Assembly (NCBI GenBank): GCA_902800965.1
Contig: CADCGK010000014.1
Coordinates: forward strand, 1-64,000
Length of the DNA: 64,000 nt
Direction of reading: 5' to 3'
Source of the DNA: an uncultured Bacteroidia bacterium
GTDB lineage: Bacteria > Bacteroidota > Bacteroidia > Bacteroidales > F082
Made by a program: the position numbers and the translations under genes. The first letter of the stretch is position 1. Each line of letters begins with the position of its first letter. Positions 47,932-55,916 of this stretch are shown piece after piece. The notes under the pieces are model-generated. The model searched no databases, was not told the origin of the DNA, and was given only the letters and a program-made list of their open reading frames with translations.

Positions 47932-48840
47932 TTATAGTGTTTCAAAATCAGCAGACGCATACATCTTTTTGATCATGTCTTTCACACGGGGCGACACGTT
48001 CGATGCTTCTAAGATTCGGCTAAACTCTTCAGATACCATAGCGTTTGCTTCCGTTTGTTTCCATTTTAATTCATCCGAATCTCTTACCGTATTGAAGATT
48101 TGGCTAGCATTAGTAGCAGATAATCCATCAGGAGTCGATACATCTGTCCGAGGAATGCCAGCAACATCATTGATGGTCTCACAAATCACAACAGGAATTT
48201 GACAAGTTTGCTCGGCATTGCCTTTTGGATTGGATATCAAAATCTTTTCTGTCAGAGCGCGTTGTTCTCCGATTTGAGCTAGAAAATCTGTTGATTGTTC
48301 CAAAGCAAGCTGTGTATTGCGCTTCATCTTGGAAACAAGAATTTGCTGACTTTGTTCAATTCCTTCAGTCTGTGAAGTCACAACCCATGAAGTCAAGGCA
48401 TTCATTCTGTTAGACGAAGTTGCCATGTGTTTGTTCACCAACTCAAATACAGGTTGGTCAACTTGACGGATTCTCTGTTCCAATTCTTTGTTGACACTTG
48501 TGAATATCTTCAAGTACCTTTCTGCTATACGGCCGTACTCACGCTCCATATTAGACTTAATACTTATCAATTGCCGTTTCTGTTGGCCTAATTGCATAAG
48601 CAATGCCTCCACGCGGCTTTGTTTGTTGGCAATTTTTTGGGATATTTGAGACCGTACCAAAGTAAAGAAACCTCTATTAACATTGCTGCAAACTTTATTT
48701 GCACTTTGTATCTCTGCGGCAACAACAGCACTCTGCATGGTCACAACCGCTGCTGTAGTACCCTTAACATGGTTGGAAACACTTTGTATTTCAGCCGCCA
48801 TAGGAGTGGTATCAACCTCACAAGGAATTAATGTAGCCAT
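47932..48840 (-). CDS. Coiled-coil protein, paralog 1 of the SPFH operon
   Basis: This 302-residue protein is a diverged duplicate of the gene at 46895-47920. Matching features are VDTTP near residue 10, GFFTLVRSQIS, the coil VEALLMQLGQQKRQLISIKSN, the nearly identical block ELEQRIRQVDQPVFELV, and VKDMIKKMY at the end. It has no signal peptide, TM or catalytic motif. The two paralogs could form a heteromeric coiled-coil structure in the cytoplasm. Family unknown to me. Confidence 0.7.
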   Translation of the reverse strand: MATLIPCEVDTTPMAAEIQSVSNHVKGTTAAVVTMQSAVVAAEIQSANKVCSNVNRGFFTLVRSQISQKIANKQSRVEALLMQLGQQKRQLISIKSNMEREYGRIAERYLKIFTSVNKELEQRIRQVDQPVFELVNKHMATSSNRMNALTSWVVTSQTEGIEQSQQILVSKMKRNTQLALEQSTDFLAQIGEQRALTEKILISNPKGNAEQTCQIPVVICETINDVAGIPRTDVSTPDGLSATNASQIFNTVRDSDELKWKQTEANAMVSEEFSRILEASNVSPRVKDMIKKMYASADFETL

Positions 48841-48858
48841 ATTCTTTACTCCTATTCA

Positions 48859-50934
48859 TTATAATGTGTTGTTATCTTCCTCTTCAGGAATGCTTGGGAT
48901 GTCGTCATCTTCATCCTCCGGAATATCAAGGGCATCCTCTTCTTCATTCTCATTTTCATCTTCTGGTATATCAGGGACATCCTCATCTTCCGGAATATTA
49001 GGCATCATCGCCTCGTCATTTTCAGGAATCGAATGAACATCGTTTTGTTCCTCAAACACACCGTCATCCTTAAATGTTTGTTTCGCGTCTTCAACAGCAA
49101 TGCGACTAACAGCATCCAAAGCATTGACTGCAATAGAAGGAAGATTGAGTGACAAATGCTCATAAGTCATCTCTTCGACACTTGGCTCTGGCAACAAAAC
49201 AGATTCTTTTGCGAGGAGAGGATTTGTCATAGCGAGAGGTTTACGGCGTTCATCAAGGTTTTGAACCTCCGAAGCGGCAACTGCCATCGAATTGGAATAG
49301 CCATCTTGCAAGCGCGCGTCATAGAACTCAACATGGCCAAATCTTTCAGCCTTAAGTGCAATATCCTCTTGGAGGCGATCCATATAGTCGCTAAACTCTT
49401 CCTGCACTTTCTTGAATTCTTGTGCTTGCATCTCAAATGCAGTCAAAACCTCCATACTGTTTTCTTGTTTCTCCACAATGGTTTTATCCAACGATGCGCC
49501 TTCTTCGCCCATACTGTCGAGGGTTTTTTGAAGCTGTGACAGAGTGTTATACGCTTCCACATATTCGCTTAATGTCTGCTGCATATTATTAATAATGTCA
49601 GCGCTCTCGGCATGGTTGGAACGGTAGAATGCATCAACATCCTGATGCCATTTGTTCAGATAACTGATTTTTTGGTCGTGGATTTGACCATAGATACGAA
49701 TACGTTCAACTCGGTTTTCCATCATAAGACGTTGAACCATAGGTGCTACGATTTCCTCATAAATCTGATGGACACCAAAAGGAACGCTTGCATGGCTGTT
49801 ATCCTCGGCAGTCCATTCATCAGCGAACAAATTATAACGCACTCTGGAACTCTCTCGTAGTTGGAATGGTTCATATCCTTGAATCGAATCAGAATAATCA
49901 AAATGTTCATTCCTTATTCGTCTGATTTCCTCAGCTTCCAAAAGCGGTGAATAATGGTTGTATGGTGCCTTTAATATCCTAAACAACAAATCGTTTGAAC
50001 TGTTTACCACTTTGTCTGTAGATGCCAACTTCATTGCTGAAATTGTCTGCACCGACATTGCCATCGTGTGCATCAGATGCTTAAGAATGTCTTCAAATTG
50101 TTCTGTATCACTCGACAAGGAATCCTTTAGTTTGTTCAACTTGCAGAAATCATCTATTTCTCTGCTATAGCGTTTATCATCAAACACATTGACAACTGGG
50201 TGTCCCGCAGGGTCGTTTGTGGAATGTTCATTCAAAAAAGTGAGATATTCACTATTGTCAGCCACCAAAGGCAAATCGACGGACTTAACTTCCGTATCAT
50301 TCATGCAAAAGGAAATTGTTCGGATTGAGCGGTCAAGTTTTCCGATATAGTCACTTTGACTTACCTCCTGAATAGAAAGAGAATAATCGTTGGTATCAAT
50401 GTTCTCCGCTTCATTGGATGTTTCCACTATTGGAGCTTCCGTCGTGAGTTTCTCCAATTGCGACATCGTCTCAACAAGTAAGTCGTTCTGACGCGACATT
50501 TGCAAACTCACACGAGAATTGGGTACATTGCCTGCATAATCAACGACAAAGCACTTGTCTTCATAGGCTATCTGTTGGGCAACTGGGACATAGGCCACAC
50601 CCATTTTGGTGACCTTATAATCCCTGAAAATGTTATCGTATTCTTTTTTCTTGTCTGCAATCTTTCCATCAATAGCTTCAATCTGTTTGTCGTATTGGTT
50701 TTTACGGACAAAATACATAAAAAAAGCTATTATCGTAAGGAACCATTTCCAAGCGCCACTCTTTTGAAGTTCAACTTTGTCTCTATCCTCTTTTAATTCT
50801 TGGATTTGTTTTTCAAGAGCCTCTTCCTGGCGAACCACACGTTCTGCGGCTTGTTCATAGTAATTGAATAATAGTTTTGCCTGATCCTGATAAATATTAC
50901 TAGAATCATCAAAAATTTTTCCTGTTGATGCCAT
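48859..50934 (-). CDS. Large coiled-coil protein with membrane segment and acidic IPE-repeat tail
   Basis: This 691-residue protein is of unknown family. Residues 28-62 form a coiled coil, 67-84 a hydrophobic stretch (WKWFLTIIAFFMYFV) and 85-110 a second coil, so a hairpin or single membrane anchor is likely. The middle (150-420) is mostly helical without known motifs. Another long coil covers about 430-560. The last 55 residues hold five repeats of the type D-I-P-E-D-E-D, giving a highly acidic tail. It may bridge the membrane and the SPFH protein. Confidence 0.7.
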   Translation of the reverse strand: MASTGKIFDDSSNIYQDQAKLLFNYYEQAAERVVRQEEALEKQIQELKEDRDKVELQKSGAWKWFLTIIAFFMYFVRKNQYDKQIEAIDGKIADKKKEYDNIFRDYKVTKMGVAYVPVAQQIAYEDKCFVVDYAGNVPNSRVSLQMSRQNDLLVETMSQLEKLTTEAPIVETSNEAENIDTNDYSLSIQEVSQSDYIGKLDRSIRTISFCMNDTEVKSVDLPLVADNSEYLTFLNEHSTNDPAGHPVVNVFDDKRYSREIDDFCKLNKLKDSLSSDTEQFEDILKHLMHTMAMSVQTISAMKLASTDKVVNSSNDLLFRILKAPYNHYSPLLEAEEIRRIRNEHFDYSDSIQGYEPFQLRESSRVRYNLFADEWTAEDNSHASVPFGVHQIYEEIVAPMVQRLMMENRVERIRIYGQIHDQKISYLNKWHQDVDAFYRSNHAESADIINNMQQTLSEYVEAYNTLSQLQKTLDSMGEEGASLDKTIVEKQENSMEVLTAFEMQAQEFKKVQEEFSDYMDRLQEDIALKAERFGHVEFYDARLQDGYSNSMAVAASEVQNLDERRKPLAMTNPLLAKESVLLPEPSVEEMTYEHLSLNLPSIAVNALDAVSRIAVEDAKQTFKDDGVFEEQNDVHSIPENDEAMMPNIPEDEDVPDIPEDENENEEEDALDIPEDEDDDIPSIPEEEDNNTL

Positions 50935-50952
50935 GGGGATTTGTTTTATGAG

Positions 50953-51651
50953 TTAGTATTTCTTTCTTCTTGCCAAGATTCTTTCCAGTCGTCCGACCTC
51001 TTCCTCTATTCTTTCCTTATTCATTGTGGTGTTTCTCACCAAAACCTTTAGGTCTTCCACTGACTGGACAAATTGTCCATCGAAGTTTTTTGCTTCGTTG
51101 CTATCTGAAGGCGTGATAAAGCGCATCGATTCATGGAGAGACTGAAGCCGTTGTGTAATTAATGGATCCAAATCCTTAACAGCAGCCAAATAGTCCATGA
51201 GATTATCCATAACAATTCGAAGCGACACTTTACCCTTCATAATATTCTGCTCCTTATCATAAATCTGTTGGACTTTTTCACCTGAACGGAATGTCGCATA
51301 ACGCCCAATGAAAAGAATGAAAAGGATAGCCAATTGTCCTATCAATTGGTGTTTGAAAGGTATCTGAAACAGCATACCACAAATCATCCATCCCAATGCT
51401 AACAACGAGAAGATATTCATCGTTACCAGATGGATTCCCAGCATACCCACCTCTTTTTGTGCAGGTTTGCTAAGATTAAGCAACGGGAAAATAGTAAATA
51501 TAGCGAATTGGGTAAAGACCAAACAGGTTATTATGATGTCAAGTATCCTTACATTCTTTTCAAGTGATTGGCCAAAAAGAATAAAACAGGCAATAATAAG
51601 CCCATAACCTAATAGTATGGCTAAAGTACGATATATCTTTTTTGCGTTCAT
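50953..51651 (-). CDS. Four-helix membrane protein with C-terminal coiled coil
   Basis: This 232-residue protein has four probable TM helices at about 9-27, 36-58, 72-98 and 104-122. A cytoplasmic C-terminal half (about 125-232) follows, predicted helical and ending in a coil rich in charged residues (MNKERIEEEVGRLERILARRKK). I chose ATG 51651; the longer frame upstream overlaps the preceding gene. No family assigned. Its place right after the SPFH gene suggests it is the integral-membrane partner of the complex. Confidence 0.7.
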   Translation of the reverse strand: MNAKKIYRTLAILLGYGLIIACFILFGQSLEKNVRILDIIITCLVFTQFAIFTIFPLLNLSKPAQKEVGMLGIHLVTMNIFSLLALGWMICGMLFQIPFKHQLIGQLAILFILFIGRYATFRSGEKVQQIYDKEQNIMKGKVSLRIVMDNLMDYLAAVKDLDPLITQRLQSLHESMRFITPSDSNEAKNFDGQFVQSVEDLKVLVRNTTMNKERIEEEVGRLERILARRKKY

Positions 51652-51668
51652 AATGTTGATTATTTTGA

Positions 51669-52979
51669 TTAAATTTTCTGTCCACACTTTGGGCAAAATC
51701 TTGATGAAGGGGGAATTGCGGCTCCGCATCGGGTGCAAACATTTCCAATTGGAGCAGCATTTTGCTGACTACCACACTGAGGGCAGAACAACGCACCTGG
51801 AGCAAGAGGAGCCCCACAAGAGCAACAAACCGCCCCTGAAGTTTGTTGCTGCATGAGAGTAGTTCCGCAAGAAACGCATCTGCGTGCCGTTTTTAGATTA
51901 TCCGAACCGCATTTAGGACATGGATTGTATTCGCTACCACAATAAGGGCAAAAACGCTCTGTCGTTAAATGCTTTTTTGAACAATTGGCGCAATATACTT
52001 CTCGCACACCCATTTTAGGATTGTTTTGTGGCATTGCTCCCATACTACCTTGAGGCATTACCCCTCCTCCTTGAGAGCCAGAGAACGTAGGTTGATTATA
52101 TTGTGTTTGCATCATTCCAGAACCAATACTACCGCCCATACCACCGCCCATCATATTAATGGCCATAATACCCGCAAGAAGTCCATTGCCTCCTGATGCG
52201 TTACCTATTTGATCAACAGCATTGTTCGCCATGTCAAACATTTGTTCTTGCTGCCATGAATGGCCAGTAATAGACATAGTCGCTTGTTTGGCAATTGCAT
52301 CTGATATTTCCCTCCCTTTTTGAGTATTTGTATCGATTGAAATATCATTCACATAGAATTTTGTCATATTCAAGCCGTACTCTTGCCAAAACGGTAATAA
52401 GTTATTCTTGATATAATCTGACAAGGCATCAAGATGCGCAGATACACTTTTAAGGCCAACTCTTTGGGCAGTCATGAACTTGACTATTGCACTTTTCGAT
52501 TTTGTAGAAAACTCCCCATACGCCTGAGAAAGCATATCCGATTCAGTGAACACATCTTTGGTTCCAACCATTTTAATTAAAAATTTCTCGGAATCAGAAA
52601 CTTGAATTCCATATTGTCCATTAGCTTGCAACGGAATCATGGTTTGGTAATCAGCATCATGCACAGGCATGTTATTTACCGACCAATTCAAATTTGCAGG
52701 AAACAGCTTGTTGACTATCCACACTTCCGCAGTAAACGGATTTTTCCCTCCAAATGGAATTCCAAACAACGAGCGTAGAATAGGTAGGTTCTCTGTGTCT
52801 AGTGTATGCTTTCCTGGGCCAAATTTTCCCATAAGCTGCCCTTTACTAAAAAGGAGAGCTTCCTGAGACTCATATACAATTAATTGAGTATAAGTACTCA
52901 AATTGGTTTGAGGATAGCGGTATGCAAAAACAAACTCGTTGCTTTTAGGTTTCCAACTTGCGCAATCAATTAATGCCAT
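51669..52979 (-). CDS. SPFH-domain protein with four C-terminal zinc ribbons (YdjI/virion-core-like)
   Basis: The N-terminal 250 residues are an SPFH-type domain of the YdjI group (NEFVFAYRYPQ, VYESQEALLFSKGQLMGKFGPGKHTL, NPFTAEVWIVNK). A glycine/methionine-rich linker spans about 265-325. From residue 330 to the end eight CxxC pairs form four zinc ribbons (CANC/CPYC, CPKC/CVSC, CCSC/CPQC, CTRC/CPKC). YdjI relatives work with membrane-stress PspA systems in Bacillus. No PspA gene is present here. It is the first gene of the operon; the ATG at 52979 or 52988 may be the start. Confidence 0.85.
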   Translation of the reverse strand: MALIDCASWKPKSNEFVFAYRYPQTNLSTYTQLIVYESQEALLFSKGQLMGKFGPGKHTLDTENLPILRSLFGIPFGGKNPFTAEVWIVNKLFPANLNWSVNNMPVHDADYQTMIPLQANGQYGIQVSDSEKFLIKMVGTKDVFTESDMLSQAYGEFSTKSKSAIVKFMTAQRVGLKSVSAHLDALSDYIKNNLLPFWQEYGLNMTKFYVNDISIDTNTQKGREISDAIAKQATMSITGHSWQQEQMFDMANNAVDQIGNASGGNGLLAGIMAINMMGGGMGGSIGSGMMQTQYNQPTFSGSQGGGVMPQGSMGAMPQNNPKMGVREVYCANCSKKHLTTERFCPYCGSEYNPCPKCGSDNLKTARRCVSCGTTLMQQQTSGAVCCSCGAPLAPGALFCPQCGSQQNAAPIGNVCTRCGAAIPPSSRFCPKCGQKI

Positions 52980-52988
52980 AACTATCAA

Positions 52989-53431
52989 TTACTTGTTTAC
53001 ATGGAATTCCCTATCCGTGTCGGGTTCCCATTTTCCCGCCTATAGTTTCCCTGATTCAGCACAATACAAAAGAAGGCTAGGAAACTCATTCGTAGCTATT
53101 TTCGACATGCAGGCTCTGGATACCTAGTAAATAAAAATAGTACACGTTTACCTAGCCTGTATGTGCAATTGATTGAACACACAAAAGGCTGGCAAACTCG
53201 TGTCATCTATCCTATTTACTTAATTTTCCAGATTAGCATGTCAGGATAAAAGCACAAATTGCCTTCAACTATCCGGATTTCTCCCCGGACAATCAAAGGC
53301 AAATATACAAATTATTTGATAGAAAACCGTTTTTCAGAGAAAAAAGACAAACAATTGTGGGATTGAAGACGCTTATGCGCCAAAAATTTTCGGCTTCAAT
53401 CTTTATCAGGCAGAAAGAAGGATTGTGTTGT
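52989..53431 (-). other. Long leader/intergenic region upstream of the SPFH operon
   Basis: This 443-base stretch has no credible gene. It contains a GGCTAGG/CCTAGCC inverted pair (53075-53081 and 53151-53157) and an imperfect direct repeat AAGGCTRGSAAACTC (about 53074-53088 and 53185-53199). A promoter element at 53300-53307 predicts a 5' leader of roughly 300 bases, far longer than others in the window. Confidence 0.5.
53300..53307 (-). promoter_or_regulatory. Predicted -7 promoter element for the SPFH operon
   Basis: TATATTTG on the minus strand fits TAnnTTTG. It is the best candidate upstream of the operon; no convincing match lies closer to the SPFH start. Confidence 0.45.
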
Positions 53432-53782
53432 TTATTCCTCTAAAGACGATAGGTAATTCAGCACATTGGCCTTCAATGCAGGAAGATCATCCTTAATGGT
53501 CAGCCAAAGCACTTCGGGTAAAATCCGGTAGTAACCATGTACTAACACATGGCGCATCTTTTCAATCTGAAGCCAAGGAGTATCAAGATGCTCATCTTTG
53601 AATTCCGGACTCAACATATAGGCTGCCTCACCGACAATCTCAACATTTTTTACGACAGCAAAATACAAAATCCTATCTTTTATGAAACGATCATAATCAT
53701 AGCCCTCAACAAACTCCTCAACGTTGTTGATGGCATCAAGCATGTGCTCAAGCCTTCCTCTATCGTTAACTCGCTCTCTCAT
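53432..53782 (-). CDS. hepT: HepT-family toxin (HEPN domain, DUF86)
   Basis: HepT is a HEPN ribonuclease toxin neutralised by AMPylation by its MntA partner. The 116-residue protein carries the RX4HXY catalytic motif as RHVLVHGY (Arg77, His82, Tyr84). ILYFAVVKNVEIVGEAA near residues 38-54 is typical of DUF86. The start overlaps the mntA end by 17 bases, as usual for this toxin-antitoxin pair. All key residues are intact, so it is probably functional. Confidence 0.9.
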   Translation of the reverse strand: MRERVNDRGRLEHMLDAINNVEEFVEGYDYDRFIKDRILYFAVVKNVEIVGEAAYMLSPEFKDEHLDTPWLQIEKMRHVLVHGYYRILPEVLWLTIKDDLPALKANVLNYLSSLEE

Positions 53783-54065
53783 AAATCAATATTTTATCTT
53801 CATCGGCAGTCTTAGCAGCAAACGGGAGTAAACTTCCCTCCTGAACCAAATCGACTTTCTTGCCCATTGCGGCTTCAAGTGAAAGAATAATAGCCGCATA
53901 CTTAAACAATGAAATACGGGCATCGGCATCAAAACGAACCAGTAAATCAATGTCGCTTTCAGGATTCTCCTCCCCACGGGAATATGAGCCAAACAACCAT
54001 GCTTTTTCGATGGGTAGGGTTGTTAAACAATCTTGAAGCTTATGTATTATTTCCGCGTTGAGCAT
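53766..54065 (-). CDS. mntA: MntA-family minimal nucleotidyltransferase antitoxin
   Basis: MntA antitoxins transfer AMP to the tyrosine of the HepT HEPN motif. The 99-residue protein has the GSX10DXD signature (Gly26-Ser27 to Asp38 and Asp40) and a third carboxylate in KKVDLV. ATG 54065 was chosen; the frame upstream to 54119 lacks family similarity and contains the promoter. A TATCTTTG element lies at 54090-54097. Confidence 0.9.
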   Translation of the reverse strand: MLNAEIIHKLQDCLTTLPIEKAWLFGSYSRGEENPESDIDLLVRFDADARISLFKYAAIILSLEAAMGKKVDLVQEGSLLPFAAKTADEDKILIYERAS

Positions 54066-54089
54066 GTTATAATCAATTACATGTAACCG

Positions 54090-54097
54090 CAAAGATA
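54090..54097 (-). promoter_or_regulatory. Predicted -7 promoter element for mntA-hepT
   Basis: TATCTTTG on the minus strand, 24 bases upstream of the mntA start, fits TAnnTTTG. Confidence 0.55.
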
Positions 54098-54142
54098 CAT
54101 TATTTTTCTGAAAACACAATAACTACCACTATAAAAACCAAA

Positions 54143-54177
54143 CCCACTAGTTTGACAAAAAGCCAGGTACTAGTGGG
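54143..54177 (-). terminator. Possible terminator after the second POT gene
   Basis: A perfect 9-bp stem (CCCACTAGT 54143-54151 with ACTAGTGGG 54169-54177) has a 17-base loop. On the minus strand it is followed by TTTGGTTTTT. It lies 25 bases after the POT stop. The large loop lowers confidence. Confidence 0.5.
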
Positions 54178-54202
54178 ATTCAAGGTTTAAGTAGTTTGAT
54201 TC

Positions 54203-55885
54203 TCAGCATCCCTGCGTAGCCTTCTCCAACCGCTTCATGATCGAGAAGATGAAGACCGCGGAGAGGAGGCAGAGCACTACGAGGACGCCCCAGACCATCC
54301 AGAGTGGCATGCCGGTGCCCCAGATGCGGGCTATGACGCTGGTGAGGTAGTTGCCGATGGCCGTCACGCAGAACCAGAGACCCATCATCATGCCCTTGTA
54401 CTTGGGAGGGGCCACCTTCGTGACGAAGGAGATGCCGATGGGGCTCAGCAACAGCTCGGCGAAGGTCAGCACGAGATAGGTGCTGATGAGCCAGTTGGGC
54501 GAGACCAGCGTGCTGCTCACGCCGCCTTGTGCCTTCAGCTCGGCCGGGCTGGCCAGTGAGAAGGAACAGATGACCAAGATGAGGAAACCAAGGGCAGCAA
54601 CGATCATACCCATGCCGATCTTACGCGGCGAGGACGGCTCCTTCCCTCTCCTCGCTAAGGCGCCGAACACCGCCATCGAGACAGGCGTCAGAGCCACCAC
54701 AAAGAAGGGGTTGAACTGCTGGAACTGCTGCGGCAGGATGTTGATGGTGTCAGGCATGGTCTTATAAAGCATTATTGCCATGATCCACAGGAAGGTAGTA
54801 ACCCCGCACAGGATACCACGGTTCATGGGCTTGGTGGCTTGGGCGGCACCGAACATCGTATAGATCGAGATGGCTATCAAAGTCAACGACCAGATATTGA
54901 AGCCAAACCGAGTGAAACCCGAGACGGTGCTTTGCGTGTAGTCACGTGCGAAGTAGGTCAGGCAGAGACCTGCCTGCTGGAACGACATCCAGAAGAAGAT
55001 GACGACGGCAAAGACCATCACCAAAGCGGTGATACGCTCGCGGGTCTGCTCCTTGGAAAGTTCCTGCACGTTCACAGTAGTGTTTTCCATCTTCTTGGCC
55101 TGTTTGGTGTTGACATCAGCGTGCTTGAACCACTTGCGGCAGCTCAAATAGATGGCCATGGAGAGAATCAGAGAGATGCAAGCCACACCGAAGCCGTAGT
55201 TATAGGCTCCAGAGAGGGCGTCGATATAGCTGTTGGCAAAGCCCGCCAAGTCGTTGACGTTGCCCCCTTGCTGTACGGCCAAGGCTTCAAAATTCGATAA
55301 TGCATCGGCACTGATGGTACCGTCGAGGTACTGGTGCGCTAATGAAGGGATCTGCGGGACGTAGGTGTAACCCGCCTTCCCGAGAAAGAGGTCGGTGACC
55401 TTGGTAGCTGCCATGGGGGCGAACATCGAGCCGATGTTGATGGCCATGTAGAACAGGCTGAAGCCATTGTCACGGAAGGCGCTGTACTTGGCTTCGTCGT
55501 AAAGGTTGCCCACCATCACCTGGAGGTTGCCTTTGAAGAGGCCCGTTCCGATGGCGATCAGGGCCAAGGCGGAGAACATGGTGATTTTTGCCGTTGAGGT
55601 GGCCATCGGAACCGCCAATAGCAGGTAGCCGAGGAACATGACCACAATACCCGACTTCACCATCTTGCCATAGCCGAAACGGTCGGCCAGCATACCACCG
55701 ATAAGGGGCATGAAATAGACGCAACCGAGGAAGATGCCGTAGATGTTACCAGCCTGTGCTTCGTTGTAGCCGAACTTGGCTTGCAGGAAAAGCACAAAGA
55801 TGGCCAACATGGTATAATAGCCAAAGCGCTCGCCCGTGTTGGCGAGGGCGAGCGCATAGAGGCCTTTAGGATGACCCTTAAACAT
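54203..55885 (-). CDS. POT-family proton-dependent peptide transporter (distal copy)
   Basis: This 560-residue protein imports di- and tripeptides by proton symport. It has about 14 TM helices, the N-terminal POT signature as NTGERFGYYTM, the GLFKGNLQVMVGNLYDE stretch (TM3-TM4 region), and a YMAINIGSMFAP motif in TM5. The C-terminal half contains WMSFQQAGLCLTYFARDY. It is a tandem paralog of the gene at 55917-57599, separated by a 31-base spacer built of AGGGTTAAAGGTTA repeats. Confidence 0.93.
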   Translation of the reverse strand: MFKGHPKGLYALALANTGERFGYYTMLAIFVLFLQAKFGYNEAQAGNIYGIFLGCVYFMPLIGGMLADRFGYGKMVKSGIVVMFLGYLLLAVPMATSTAKITMFSALALIAIGTGLFKGNLQVMVGNLYDEAKYSAFRDNGFSLFYMAINIGSMFAPMAATKVTDLFLGKAGYTYVPQIPSLAHQYLDGTISADALSNFEALAVQQGGNVNDLAGFANSYIDALSGAYNYGFGVACISLILSMAIYLSCRKWFKHADVNTKQAKKMENTTVNVQELSKEQTRERITALVMVFAVVIFFWMSFQQAGLCLTYFARDYTQSTVSGFTRFGFNIWSLTLIAISIYTMFGAAQATKPMNRGILCGVTTFLWIMAIMLYKTMPDTINILPQQFQQFNPFFVVALTPVSMAVFGALARRGKEPSSPRKIGMGMIVAALGFLILVICSFSLASPAELKAQGGVSSTLVSPNWLISTYLVLTFAELLLSPIGISFVTKVAPPKYKGMMMGLWFCVTAIGNYLTSVIARIWGTGMPLWMVWGVLVVLCLLSAVFIFSIMKRLEKATQGC

Positions 55886-55886
55886 A

Positions 55887-55916
55887 GTTGTAGGGTTAAA
55901 GGTTAAGGGTTAAAGG
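55887..55916. repeat. Short GGTTAAAGGTTA tandem repeat between the POT genes
   Basis: Two to three copies of a 14-base unit (AGGGTTAAAGGTTA) fill the spacer between the two POT genes. Confidence 0.6.
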
